From Amorphophallus konjac (Eukaryota > Streptophyta > Magnoliopsida > Alismatales > Araceae): a stretch of DNA of 64,000 bases. Location: the NCBI GenBank assembly GCA_022559845.1, contig CM040117.1, positions 9,696,856 to 9,760,855 of the forward strand, in the 5' to 3' direction. Positions 11,089-22,009 of this stretch are shown here, piece after piece. Positions within the stretch are counted from its first letter, which is position 1. Each line of letters starts with the position of its first letter. The translations under genes and the position numbers were made by a program. The notes under the pieces were generated by a model. It was given only the letters and a program-made list of their open reading frames with translations. It was not told the origin of the DNA and searched no databases.

Positions 11089-11101
11089 CACTACAAGAAA
11101 A
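11089..11101 (+). repeat. CACTA left terminal inverted repeat
   Basis: CACTACAAGAAAA, perfectly inverted at 29053-29065. It is preceded by target site TTA. Confidence 0.97.
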
Positions 11102-11350
11102 TGCGGATTTAGCGACGGCATTTTGCGACGGATATTAATCCATCGTAAATATGTCTGTAAATTTAGACGGACCTATTTCGTCTAAATATTTAAGACATAA
11201 AATTATTCGTCTGCATATCCGTCGCAATTAGGGACGGATTTGCAGATGAAAATTATGACGTCTGAAAGTAGAGACGGATATGGAGACGAATTATTTTCTG
11301 TCTTAACTTTGAGATGAAAATTTTTTCCGTCCTAAATGCCATCGTAAAAA
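11102..11350. repeat. CACTA left subterminal repeats
   Basis: Multiple direct and inverted copies of motifs such as gcgacggat, agacggata, gggacggatt and cgtctaaat. In En/Spm elements subterminal repeats of this kind bind the TNPA-like protein. That binding role is inferred here from position and repetition. Confidence 0.8.
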
Positions 11351-11359
11351 TTCACTCGA

Positions 11360-12146
11360 TTCCCCCCCATTCCCCCCCGCTCTCCCTCTCACTCTCACTC
11401 CCCCCCACTCTCCCTCTCCCTCTCACTCTCACACCGTCGCCGCCGTCACCGTCGGAGGTGCGCCATCGCCTCCGTCGCCGGAGGAGCTACACCGTCGCCG
11501 CCGGCCTCGATCATCTCCCCCCACCGGTAAGCCGCTCCCTCCCCCTCCTGCTGACCCCCCTCACCCAGCGACCCCCGATCCCCCTCCACTGCACCCCCCT
11601 CCCCCTCCACTACACCCTCCTCCCCCTCCTGCGACCCCCCTCCACCGCCTGCGACCCCCTCCCCCTCCTGCGACCCCCCTCCACCGCCTGCGACCCCCTC
11701 CCCCTACACCGCACCCCCTCCCCCTCCTACGACCCCCCCTCCCCCTCCTGCGACCCCCCTCCCCCTCCTGCCACCCCCTCCACCGGCAGCCCTCCCCCTC
11801 CTGCTGACCCCCCTCCCCGAGCGCAGCCCCTCCCCCTCCCCCTCCACCGCACCCCCTCCCCCTCCTGCCACCCCCTCCATCGACAGGCCTCCCCCGCCTG
11901 CTGACCCCCCTCCACCGTACCCCCCTCCCCCTCCACCGTACCCCCCTCCCCCTCCTGCGACCCCCGCCACCGCACCCCTTCCCCCTCCTGTGACCCCCCT
12001 CCCCCTCCACCACACCCTCTCCCCCTCCTGCGACCCCCCTCCCCCTCCTGCGACCACCCCCCTCCACCGCACCCTCTCCCCCTCATGCGACCCCCCTCCC
12101 CCTCCTACGACCACCCCCCTCCACCGCACCCCCCTCCCCCTCCATT
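11360..12146. repeat. C-rich minisatellite near CACTA left end
   Basis: Tandem, irregular units of about 20-25 bp built from ccccctccccctcctgcgac and ccccctccaccgc. The plus strand is almost G-free apart from cgac and ccg positions. The long open frames on both strands (Pro/Ser-rich forward, Gly/Arg-rich reverse) are consequences of the composition. The region lies between the subterminal repeats and the transposase gene. Confidence 0.85.
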
Positions 12147-13060
12147 AAAGGATCCAAATTAAGTAGTCAAAAAATAAAAATAAATCTATCAACACTTGGC
12201 AACGATTCAAAGCTAAGTTGGGTGATTGAAACTTAGTTGATATGTAATCAAGTAAGAGTCATTTTTCAACATGTAAAACCTAATTTTCTTGTGTCATGGC
12301 CCCATTTGGTAGATCATCCTAAATTTTAATTTCTTCAGTAAACAGAGATATTATGTTTAATTTGCCTGTAGATGGCCGGTATGTGTTTTTCTTGATGGCA
12401 CTGGCTAGTTGGGTTCTATCTTCTATGTATATCTATTAACCGTGTGACATATATATAAACTCTTATCAGCTTATTCCTTATTATCTTCCTTTCGCGTTGT
12501 CTGCGTTGAGATGGCATGTATATATATATATATATATACAAACATAAGATTCTATTCTCACAAGATTATTTTTACGAAAGCTAATTATAAATTGGTGTTT
12601 CTATTTTATTATGTTGGATATGTCGGTTGAGATTGGCCTTATCACCCACATGAGAGCTCATAAGAGACTCAGCTCATAAGAGACTCCGGAGTACCGGGAC
12701 AAACTTGGACGGTTTGCTCTATGCTGGTGATTTATTATGTTAAAGCCGATGAGTGAGAGAAATCGCAATCTTTTATAATTGATTATATTATATTCGAAAA
12801 TTTGTCAACATAATATGGTAGAGAAATGTCACCGGCATCCAATCCCAATTGGTTCACCCCTCTTGGAATTATGAAACGTTTGACGTTTCAACTCCAAAAC
12901 AAACGTCTTTTTATTAATAAAAGCCGAGAACTAGCTTTAACGCTCTAAGCAAAACATAGATATGGTTAATTTTAGCGTTTGTTATTACTAAAAACACGAC
13001 GCCAATGCAAACTTAAGCAGAAGAACATTGATGCTAACCTTGTTAACAATTGATTAGATT
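12147..13060. other. Non-coding CACTA left interior
   Basis: AT-rich, with a short TA run at 12518-12537 and no ORF with a recognisable domain. It may contain transposon 5' leader or small insertions. I see no inverted-repeat element in it. Confidence 0.4.
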
Positions 13061-13072
13061 CCCTTATCAGGG

Positions 13073-13330
13073 TCACTTTATTTTCAGAATAGCGGAGACG
13101 GATATCGCATCCGATGAAAGAGTGAAATCCCATTCCATCCTATCATACGCTTTTGCCATGTCTAACTTGAAAATGACATTATGACCATGGACCTTCCTAT
13201 AAATATCCCTGACCAATTGTCTGGAAAGAGATATGTTATCCAGAATGAAATGTCCTTTGACAAAAGCTCTTTGCTCTTGGGATATAATGGCAGGCAGCAA
13301 AGGAGCCATGTGCTCACATATAATGCAAAT
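13073..13330 (-). pseudogene. LINE reverse transcriptase fragment
   Basis: The minus-strand translation contains SQEQRAFVKG, DNISLSRQLVRDI and FKLDMAKAYDRMEWDF. This is the plant LINE RT block in which the catalytic 'LDMAKAYDR' aspartate lies. Only about 75 codons survive, with no YADD box, endonuclease or RNase H beside it. It lies inside the CACTA and is a degenerate insertion on the opposite strand to the transposase. Confidence 0.85.
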
Positions 13331-14069
13331 GTTAATGTAATAAACAAAGTTGCACAGCCTCCCCTCTCTGCTTTGTGTAAAACGAAAAAGAAAGAGAGAA
13401 GAGAAAGAGAGAAAGAAGAAAAAAAGAGGGAATCATAGTGGCATATCTCCAAGTCATGGGACCCTCTAGGCTGCCCCTTCCCTAGGTCGGCAGACCCAAA
13501 CTCATTTAAATGAGATCATTCACCTAAAAAAAAAGGGACCCTCTGGGCTGCCCTCGCACTAAACAAACGAAACAACTAGATAAATAGATGAATAAAGTTA
13601 TTATTTAAAATTTAGTGCGTCCACAGCAACAGTCGACTTATAGCAATAGGTAAATACTCTAAAAATTATGCTTTCACTTCCAAACTTTGTGGATGTTAAT
13701 TGCATATAAATGTGTTTTTAGATGGATATGCACAGAAATTTGATGTTGACATGACTTAAAAATGTGGATTGTTTAGCTTTGATGTTCTTCATGTGTGTAT
13801 TTTTTTAAATTAGATATTATTTAGATGGATGTATGCAGAATGTTAAGTGCGATGTTATTTAATTTTATGTTATATAAACACATGGGGTGTTCTATGTGAG
13901 CTGAGGTGCGTGGGTGCGACCTAACATTACACGCACCTCAGGAGAGCGTGTTAAACCCGTGTCAATGAACCTTCCCGTTCAAGACTTTGGGATTGATGTG
14001 TATGTTCTCATTTTTTTATGAGAATGTATATATCTACCTCAAAGTCTTGAATTGTCCCGTTTGGACAGT

Positions 14070-14345
14070 CTGTGAATGTTTGATCGCACTTAGGCAGTCA
14101 TTTACTATATGTGTTTGTATGGTTTGCTGAAAATGTCGGTTGCGTCTCCTCACTCTTCTTCGATATACCTTTATTGATTTTGAGTGTTTTCTTAACCACT
14201 TACTTATAAGTGTTTAAGAAAACTTTAAAATCAATAAATATTTTTGGTATATCGAAGAAGTGTGAGGAGATGCTGCCGAAATTTTTAGTAAATTATGCAA
14301 CACATATAGTAATTGATTGTGCGATCAAACCTTCATGGATGGGTT
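14070..14345. repeat. Long imperfect inverted repeat upstream of transposase
   Basis: The left arm (tttgatcgcac, tttactatatgtg, tcctcactcttcttcgatat, tgattttgagtg) pairs with the right arm (caataaatatt, atatcgaagaagtgtgagga, cacatatagtaa, gtgcgatcaaa). The centre is cacttacttataagtg near 14205. Arms are about 130 bp with a few internal loops. It ends about 140 bp before the transposase start codon. It could be a foldback element, or a hairpin transcript feeding small RNAs. Confidence 0.8.
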
Positions 14346-14486
14346 AAAAAGTGATAATCTAAATAATAGTCCTCATCCAACTACAAATGGTCTGCGACCA
14401 ACGATGTGAGGAATGGGTCGGGTTTATTTTCAAGAGTAATGATTTAAACGTTACTTGCGTATTAACATTTATTAGGTGCAGGCGAA

Positions 14487-15893
14487 ATGTTGACCGATCG
14501 TTCATGGATGTATCGAAGAATAGTTGACCAGGTGGTGTCGGATGATTTTAAGCATGGAGTTGAGAGTTTCATTCAGTTTGCATTGGGGAATCCAAACGCA
14601 TCAATAGACCGCGACGGTCACATTCGTTGCCCTTGTTCAAGTTGTAGAAACTTGAGGTGGCATTCACCATGGGATGTGCAACATCATTTGTACAAGAAAT
14701 GGTTTGTGGATGGTTATACGAATTGGACATGTCATGGTGAGAAATTCTTGAGGTATGAGCCTGACAATATTGCAGGCACAAGTGGGTACGTGGATATGGT
14801 TGTAGATGCTGCTGGTCCTAGTTTTAATGTTCATGAGGAAGCGCCGAATAAGACAGCCGGAAGATTTTATGAACTACTGAGGGATGCTGATGAGCCGCTG
14901 TGGGATGGTTGTGAAAAGCACACTCGATTGTCTGCAGTGTCACAGTTGTTGAACTTGAAATCTGAATTTCACATCAGTGAGACTTGTTTTGACCGTCTCC
15001 TCCTCTTGATCAAGAGTATGTTGCCTCGAGACGAGAAGTTGCCAGAAACTTATTATCGTGCAAAAAGGATGGTCAATGAGCTAGGACTTGGATATTTAAA
15101 AATAGATGCATGCCCAAATCATTGTATGTTATATTACAAAGATGATACAGATAAGATATCATGTTCTATTTGCGGCCATGCCAGATTCAAACCTAAGGGA
15201 GGTGTCAATTCAAAGAGAAAAGATGTACCTTACAAGGCATTGCGATACTTCCCTCTTGTGCCTAGGCTACAGCGGCTGTATATGTCCTCAAAGACAGCTG
15301 TACATATGACATGGCACAATGACAGAGTACGCCGTGCCGATGATATAATAAGTCATACTGCCAATGGTGAAGCTTGGACCCACTTCAATCGTACTCATCT
15401 TGCTTTCTCAAAAGAGCCACGTAATGTTAGGTTGGGTTTATGCATAGATGGTTTTAATCCATTCGGTGGTTCAGTGGCATCTTACTCTTGTTGGCCAGTG
15501 TTCATGACACCGTACAACCTTCCGCCAGACATGTGCATGAAGCGAGAAAATCTATTTTTGTCTTTTGTAATTCCTGGTCCAAAAAGTCCTGGAAAAAATT
15601 TGGACATATATCTCAGGCCGTTGATTGATGAGCTCAAATTTTTATGGAGTGATGGAGTTGTTACTTATGATGCACGTAGGAAGCAAAATTTTATAATGAA
15701 AGCTGCACTGATGTGGACAATAAGTGACTTCCCTGCATATGGAATGCTATCTGGTTGGAGCACACATGGGAGGTTAGCATGTCCCTACTGTATGGAAGAT
15801 ACCAAATCATTTGTATTGAAACATGGTGGAAAAGCATGCTGGTTTGATTGCCATCGGCGGTTGCTACCAAGTGACCATCCTTTTCGAAGGTAA
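14487..15893 (+). pseudogene. CACTA TNP2-type transposase, N-terminal and catalytic part
   Basis: The transposase would cut the CACTA ends and integrate the element. From residue 5 it carries the transposase-associated N-terminal domain (SWMYRR, cysteines C48-C50-C53 in IRCPCSSC, then an HGE block). The TNP2-like (Transposase_21) domain follows, with a CSICGHARF zinc-like motif near residue 226 and the highly conserved CIDGFNPFG block near 320, which probably holds a catalytic aspartate. The ATG at 14487 precedes SWMYRR as in relatives. The frame stops at TAA 15891-15893 just after HPFRR. Recognisable transposase sequence continues in the same frame (KDSFKK, VEVDEADLQR) to a second stop near 16020. 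It is therefore a broken gene unless these stops are read through or spliced out. Confidence 0.93.
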
Positions 15894-16121
15894 AAAGACT
15901 CTTTTAAAAAAACTACTGTTGAAGTAGATGAAGCAGACTTGCAACGGGTGTCGGGTCGACATATGGCGACACGGGTGCAAAATTTACCAGATGTAGTACA
16001 ATTGTCTGGTAGCACACGATAACTGAATAGTTTTGGAAAGGATCACAACTGGAACAAGAAAAGTATTTTTTGGGAATTGCCTTATTAGTCAACTCTTCTT
16101 GTACGACACAATCTAGATGTC

Positions 16122-17195
16122 ATGCATATCGAGAAGAATTTTTTTGATAATGTGTTCAACACGGTCATGAATGTTAAAGGCAAAACAAAGGACAACGCCA
16201 AAGCGCGCATGGATTTAAAGATGCTTTGTAAACGTCAAGAACTAGAACTAGGCAACATAAATGGAAGGGTTGTGCAGCCAAAAGTAGCTTACGTGCTTAA
16301 TAATACACAGATCAAGGAAGTGTGCCAGTGGGTGAAACAATTGAGATTTTCAGATGGATATGCATCCAACATAGCCCGTTGTGTGAATGTTAACGAGGGA
16401 AAAATATATGGTCTGAAAAGTCACGACTGTCATGTGTTCATGGAAAGGCTACTGCCCATTGCATTTTGTGATTTGTTGCCGAAGCCTATATGGGGAGCAC
16501 TGACCGAGCTGAGTCAGTTTTTCAAGATTTTATGTGCATCAGAACTCAGACTTCTACTCCACAGCATTGTCACCCAAGCCAAAACAATTTGTGAACTGTC
16601 GGATTTAAGAGAAGACAATCCAAGCAGGAAGCTAATTCTTTCACATCTTGGAATAAAAGGAGGCAGCACTATAAACCCCATACTGAAAATTGTCAAATGG
16701 GTTTGTCCGCCATGGCCTTTGCTTAAACTGAATACCGATGGTGAAAGCAAGAATTTAGGTACATCAGGTGGGGGTGGTCTAATCCGAAATTCTAAAGGTG
16801 AAATTGTCATTGCTTTCTCCCACTTCTATGGGGCTGCCACCAGTATCATTGATGAAGCCCGAGCCCTATTAGATGGACTCAAATACCTTAGAATGGTATC
16901 CTCTCATCCGACATTGATTGAATGTGATTCCAAAATCCTTGTGCAAACAATCAACAAGCAAGCTCGCTGCCCATGGTCTATCCTTACTTATGTCAGAGAA
17001 ATCATGGAATTACTCTCTCAAAGAGACTCAGTCACTCATATCTTCAGAGAAGCAAATGTTGTTGCTGATTTGTTAGCCTCCCTAGCTTGCACAAATAATT
17101 GTAATTCTTTCTTTTCCTCATTTGAGCTACCCACGAATATCAAGGGTGCAGCTCGGTTGGATAAGCTAGGTATGCCTAGCATCCGTATCATGTAA
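16122..17195 (+). pseudogene. Chimeric ORF: transposase DUF4218 part fused to LINE RNase H
   Basis: Codons 1-140 are the continuation of the CACTA transposase (MHIEKNFFDNVFNT, KGKTKDN, DCHVFMERLLPIAF), the start of the DUF4218 region. At 16543-16553 a LINE copy begins, and the same frame continues into LINE RNase H up to the LINE stop at 17195. The ORF is thus 140 codons of transposase plus about 217 of LINE. The remaining half of DUF4218 resumes only after the LINE tail at 17312. The fusion is probably accidental and abolishes normal transposase unless the LINE is spliced out. The LINE half has no internal stop. Confidence 0.9.
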
Positions 17196-17311
17196 TTTTC
17201 ATTTGATGTTTATCTCAATAAAATCAACCTCTTAGTGGTCTAATGGCGAAGTGTTTCCTCCTCGAGGAGCACTTTCCATTTCACCTCTAGGTAGGGTTTT
17301 TGGAAAAAAAA
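16554..17311 (+). mobile_element. 5'-truncated LINE insertion with target duplication
   Basis: The insertion is flanked by aactcagactt (16543-16553) and aactcaaactt (17312-17322), an 11-bp target duplication with one mismatch. It ends in an A-run (ggaaaaaaaaa) and has only the LINE 3' end: the RNase H domain plus about 110 bp of 3' UTR with an ataaaa signal. The transposase frame before and after the duplications rejoins cleanly (..SEL / KLRDVQTLEEN..), which fixes the insertion limits. Truncation at the 5' end and an A tail are typical of target-primed reverse transcription. Confidence 0.93.
16690..17195 (+). pseudogene. LINE RNase H domain (plant RVT_3 type)
   Basis: The four acidic residues expected of RNase H are visible: LKLNTDGE, DEARALLDGL, IECDSKIL and REANVVADLLA. 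The domain normally degrades the RNA of the RNA:DNA hybrid during LINE reverse transcription. It is intact in sequence but lacks its RT and endonuclease, and it stands in frame behind transposase codons. Confidence 0.88.
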
Positions 17312-17883
17312 AACTCAAACTTCGGGACGTACAAACTCTTGAAGAAAATGTGGTCAAAACTATTTGCAAGTTAGAGAAGATATTTCCTCCGGCATTCTTT
17401 GATTCGATGGAGCACCTGGTCGTCCATCTGCCATACGAGGCTATTGTCGGAGGGCCAGTACAATACCGATGGATGTATCCATTTGAGAGGTATGCGAGAA
17501 TTTTCATGAAGACATTCATGTTGTCCATGGTCGCTACATGTCATTGCCATCTGAATTGTTGTTGTAGGTGCATGCATGAATTGAAAATGAAAGTTCGCAA
17601 CAAGGCAAAAGTGGAAGGTTCGATTGCTGAGGCATATGTTATTGAAGAAATTTTAAACTTCTGTTCCATGTACTTTGAGCCAGATATTCAAACTCGTCAT
17701 ACTCGACCTGCACGTAATGATGATGGGGGAGTTGATGATTTGTCAGATCGGCATTCCATATTTAAGCATCCTGGACGTGCTTTCGGATGTTGCTCGACCC
17801 GCACGCTCGAAGATAGAGAGTTGTATGCTGCTAAGATATATATTCTTCTGAATTGTACTGAGATTGAACCTTATGTTGAGTAG
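17312..17883 (+). pseudogene. CACTA transposase DUF4218 domain, C-terminal part
   Basis: From 17312 the frame reads KLRDVQTLEEN, KLEKIFPPAFFDSMEHL, GPVQYRWMYPFERY, the hallmark block of the DUF4218 region of plant CACTA transposases. It ends at TAG 17881-17883 after IEPYVE. The match to the usual protein stops there and resumes at about 17975 (FDSELAHKCPN), so 17884-17971 is probably an intron ending in ttgcag. An upstream ATG at 17251 lies in LINE 3' UTR and is not a true start. Confidence 0.9.
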
Positions 17884-17971
17884 GTTCTTAACCCACATTT
17901 CCAGCAATGCCATGACTTGTTCATCCTTCTTCTGTAGTTTAATTAAAGTAGTAGTGCATTTATATTGCAGA

Positions 17972-18904
17972 TAATTTGATTCAGAATTAGCACACAAATG
18001 TCCAAATATCCAGGACGTAGAGATTGAAAAAGAACGCGAGAAGTTTTTTGCCAAATGGTTGAGATATCAAGTTAGTGTCGATCGTTCAATATATATGATT
18101 GCATTTACTAATGTTGACGTAATTGTTCAAAAATATTTAACTACTCTACTTGACATATAGGTTGAACAAGGTCTCATTAGTGATCAGAGAGTACAAGAGA
18201 TAAGTTATGGCCCCTCCAACATTGCACGTGCCTATCCAGGATATATTATGAATGGATACAGATTTCATACGAGGGATTATGGATGAAGTAAGTCTACGAT
18301 GAACAACGGCGTATCTGTTAAGGGAAGTGTATACAATGAAGCGGAATTAGACTACTATGGTATTCTTGAGGAAGTCATAGAACTTCAGTATTTGGGACGA
18401 GACAATCATGTATACTTATTTAAGTGTCATTGGTTTGATCCTAATTCAGTTCGACATGACACGTCTACTGGGATTGTCGATGTCAAACATAGGTACAAAC
18501 TTAATACCTATGAACCGTTCATTTTAGCCGCACAAGTCCACCAAGTGTATTATTCAAGGTATCCATCGTCCAAGAATAAAGATTGGTGGGCAGTTTGCAG
18601 GGTTAAAACAAAATATTTTCTCACTTATGAGTTAAATATGAGTCAAAATGTCTCAGAGCTTGGCAACGTCGAATATTTTCAATCAGATGAAGTTGGCATT
18701 ATCGGCTCCACACATGTTAATCTGGATGAATCTAATGAGCCACTGTCATTACGTAAGGAAGATGAAGTGGAAGAAATCGATCCGACGGAGTTAAATGTTC
18801 ATGTTAGAGGGGAGGAGGAGTCAGATGAAGAGGAAGAGTTCCAATCTGATGAGACTACGACGGATGACGAAGATGATGATGATGAGCTAGATATATCAAC
18901 ATGA
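17972..18904 (+). pseudogene. CACTA transposase C-terminal region (DUF4216)
   Basis: Exon-like pieces at about 17972-18071 (KCPNIQDVEIEKEREKFFAKW) and about 18162-18290 (VEQGLISDQRVQEISYGPSN, GYRFHTRDYG) lead into the open frame 18299-18904. The latter has NNGVSVKGSVYNEAELDYYG, VIELQYLGRDNHVYLFKCHW and KNKDWWAVCRVK, typical of DUF4216, then an acidic tail (EEEESDEEEE, DDEDDDDELD). A stop interrupts the join near 18286 where relatives read straight through. Together with 14487-17883 this makes one broken TNPD-like gene. Confidence 0.88.
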
Positions 18905-19192
18905 GGGAGGCATGTTTTGATAATTTAGTAAGCTGATTCTAACCTTTTAAGCATAATTTTAGATAACATTTGTCTAGCCTTATATAATTGTGGATTAATA
19001 TGTATTAATTATTTTGTTATTAATAAGGAAATGGTGCGAGGAGGTCGTACTAGGAGTGGGAGGAGACAAGGCAGTGAGAGGGGCGCTACTCCCTCCTCGT
19101 TAGCATCTTCTTCAAACACAGGTATATTTGATCAATAAGTTAGCTATATGAATATTTTAATTATTTACTAACTTAAAAGAATTTTTTTATAG

Positions 19193-20466
19193 GTCCAAGT
19201 GTCAGCTCACCGCCACATGTACAGACGCCACCACCACTTCCCGCTAGTGCCCTCCCACCAGCTCCCGCTACAGGTATATCTATTTTAATTTTCAGTAACA
19301 TGTTACATTTCCTTATGAAAATTAATATTTTCCCACCTATGTATTTCTTTAAATTTCTAGCAAAATATTCATTTATCTAATGTGAATTAATTCTTACAGG
19401 TCATAGTGCCCTCCCACCACCTGTCCCAACGCCACCCCCACCAGCTGTCGCTACAGGTATATCTATTTTAATTTTCAGTAACGTGCTGCATTTACTTATG
19501 GAAATTAATGCTTTCCCACCTATATATGTATTTCTTTGAATTTCTAGCAAAATATTCATTTATCTAATGTGAATTAATTCTTACAGGTCCTAGTGCCCTC
19601 CCACCACTTGTCCCGATGCCACCCCCATCAGCTGTCGCTACAGGTATATCTATTTTAATTTTCAGTAACGTGCTGTATTTACTTATGGAAATTAATGCTT
19701 TTCCACCTATATATGTATTTCTTTGAATTTCTAACAAAATATTCATTTATCTAATGTGAATTAATTCTTACAGGTCCTAGTGCCCTCCCACCACCTGTCC
19801 CGACGCCACCTCCACCAGCTGTCGCTACAGGTATATCTATTTTAATTTTCAGTAACGTGCTGCATTTACTTATGGAAATTAATGCTTTCCCACATATGTA
19901 TTTCTTTGAATTTCCAGCAAAATATTCATTTATCTAATGTGAATTAATTCTTACAGGTCCTAGTGCCCTCCCACCAGCTCCCGCTACAGGTATATCTATT
20001 TTAATTTTCAGTAACGTGCTGCATTTACTTATGGAAATTAATGCTTTCCCACCTATGTATTTCTTTGAATTTCCAGCAAAATATTCATTTATCTAATGTG
20101 AATTAATTCTTACAGGTCCTAGTGCCCTCCCACCAGCTCCCGCTACAGGTATATCTATTTTAATTTTCAGTAACGTGCTGCATTTACTTATGGAAATTAA
20201 TATTTTCCCACCTATGTATTTCTTTGAATTTCCAGCAAAATATTCATTTATCTAATGTGAATTAATTCTTACAGGTCCTAGTGCCCTCCCACCAGCTCCC
20301 GCTACAGGTATATCTATTTTAATTTTCAGTAACGTGCTGCATTTACTTATGGAAATTAATACTTTCCCACCTATGTATTTCTTTAAATTTCCACCAAAAT
20401 ATTCATTTATCTAATGTGAATTAATTCTTACAGGTCCTAGTGCCCTCCCACCACTTGTCGCTACAG
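19193..20466 (+). repeat. Tandem exon-intron duplications encoding a Pro-rich linker
   Basis: After exon 2 (19193-19273) there are seven exon copies: 19400-19456, 19587-19643, 19774-19830 (57 bp each), then 19957-19989, 20116-20148, 20275-20307 and 20434-20466 (33 bp each). Every copy is bounded by ttacag|gt and acag|gtatat. The repeat period is 187 bp for the long and 159 bp for the short units. All exon lengths are multiples of three, so splicing keeps the frame and adds a GPSALPPAPAT-like or longer Pro-rich peptide per copy. The introns are highly alike, so the amplification is recent. Confidence 0.9.
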
Positions 20467-20945
20467 GTATATCTATTTTAATTTTCAGTAACATGTTACA
20501 TTTACTTATGAAAATTGGTTCTTACAACCCTCCCACCACCTCCGACTTCTACAGGCCCCCCCACCACTCAGTAGCCAGTTGACGATGCCAGCAGTCATCA
20601 CGAGGGTGGCACTGTCCATGATGGACGTCGCCCCTGCTGGATCTCTGGGTATATTTATAAGGCTAGTTTACATTCATTAATTATTAGCGGTAAGTTTCTA
20701 ATATGAAGACTTTGACATTTGCAATTGCAGGAAAAAATTAGAACCTTGCACCGCTGTCCATCATGCTATTAGCCTAGTAATGGCACATGTGCCCGGGCCA
20801 CATTTGTCTTACAAAGAATTTCCGATGGGCGTCCACGATTCATTGTTTGACATGTTCTTAGTAAGTAACTATGTCATTTAATTCAAGTCTTTTCCAAACT
20901 CATTTCACAACAGTCTATTAATTGTGAAGCTTAATTCATTTACAG

Positions 20946-21271
20946 CGGACTTATCGATTCACTGGTGGACATGATGCGTCACGATGTCGTTCTGGCTGGG
21001 AGTCCACTGTGAAGACAAATTATCGAAAGAGAGTATATGTGGCTCAGAAGAGGCCCAAAAAATTGCTGGTGGGAGTGAAGACCGACAGCTGTGGAAGGAG
21101 CACCGTCCTCTATGGATGAGGAAGGAGGATTAGGAGATACTATGTGACAAAGTTGCCGACCCCAAGTGGATAGAAAAGTCCCAAAAAGCCAAATCAAATA
21201 GGGCGTCACAGCCGGAGGCAAATTTGCATACATGTGGGTCCGTCTCTTTTGCGACTCATAAAAATAAAATG
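20946..21271 (+). pseudogene. Core exon of second CACTA gene
   Basis: Preceded by atttacag and followed by gtaagt. Translation in the best frame gives the block WIEKSQKAKSNRASQPE and HTCGSVSFATHKNKM, the most conserved part of plant Transposase_24 proteins. Upstream in the exon, reading shifts are needed to keep similarity, so it is probably mutated. Confidence 0.75.
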
Positions 21272-21538
21272 GTAAGTAATGTTTCAATTCTTCTTACATT
21301 TTATTAACATATATGACAATTTTTTACTATGAACTATATAACATGCTGTGGAGCTTAATCGAGCTCCGACATTCCTCGAGGTGTTCGACAGAACACACAA
21401 AAAGAAGGCGACATGTCAATTTGTGAGTACGAAAGCTCGTTCAGTCGCGGTAAGTTTATCTTCGTGTGCAACTTCTACTGTTCATTTAATTCAGATTAAA
21501 TCATATGAAATTGACTTATTATTTTATTTTATTTGTAG

Positions 21539-21960
21539 GAAACATATAGCAGAGCTGTGACAGAGAATTACGGGGAGGGAGAGGGGGAGCAGCCAGACTT
21601 GGATCCGACAGAATGGGCGGCCGCAGCTGGTGTACCGAAGAAGGGCCGAATATATGGTTTTGGGGACAGCATGGACTCTAGCGCGGTGATATCATCGTGT
21701 GCGAGTTTGAACTCTGCCCAAACCAGTACTTCTGCCTTCAGTATACCTCATTTTGCCCCTAGTACTTCTGGTAGCGACGTCAGAGACATCGTCCGATCCG
21801 AGATGTCTAGCCAGATTTCTGATTTGCAGCTCCAGATGCAGCGGTAGTTCCGAGAGGAGATGTCTACCCAGCAGTCTACCATGCTACAGGCACTCACTGC
21901 CCTGCTCTCCCAACCGGGAATTCTCCCTAATGCATCCACCACCATAGCACAAGCGGCACA
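21539..21960 (+). pseudogene. C-terminal exon of second CACTA gene
   Basis: Follows atttgtag and reads ETYSRAVTENYGEG, then GVPKKGRIYGFGDSMDSS and a Ser/Thr-rich segment leading to a probable coiled coil (VRSEMSSQISDLQLQMQR). A TAG at 21845 interrupts it. Beyond the stop the same frame continues FREEMSTQQSTMLQALTALL, as expected of the family. CAG to TAG is a single C-to-T change. Confidence 0.8.
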
Positions 21961-22009
21961 TGTGATTCTTTTTCATGGGTCTTTTCTATGGGTTCAGTTT
22001 ATATGAGTT

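Noticed and set aside
11314..12129. Long overlapping ORFs on both strands (196 codons plus; 168, 141 and 119 codons minus)
   Set aside because: They lie entirely in the C-rich minisatellite. All are homopolymer-like Pro/Ser or Gly/Arg strings with no domain.
18299..18904. Possibility of an independent host gene with an acidic tail
   Set aside because: It carries the DUF4216 blocks, lies just after DUF4218 in the CACTA and shares its strand, so it is the transposase C-terminus.
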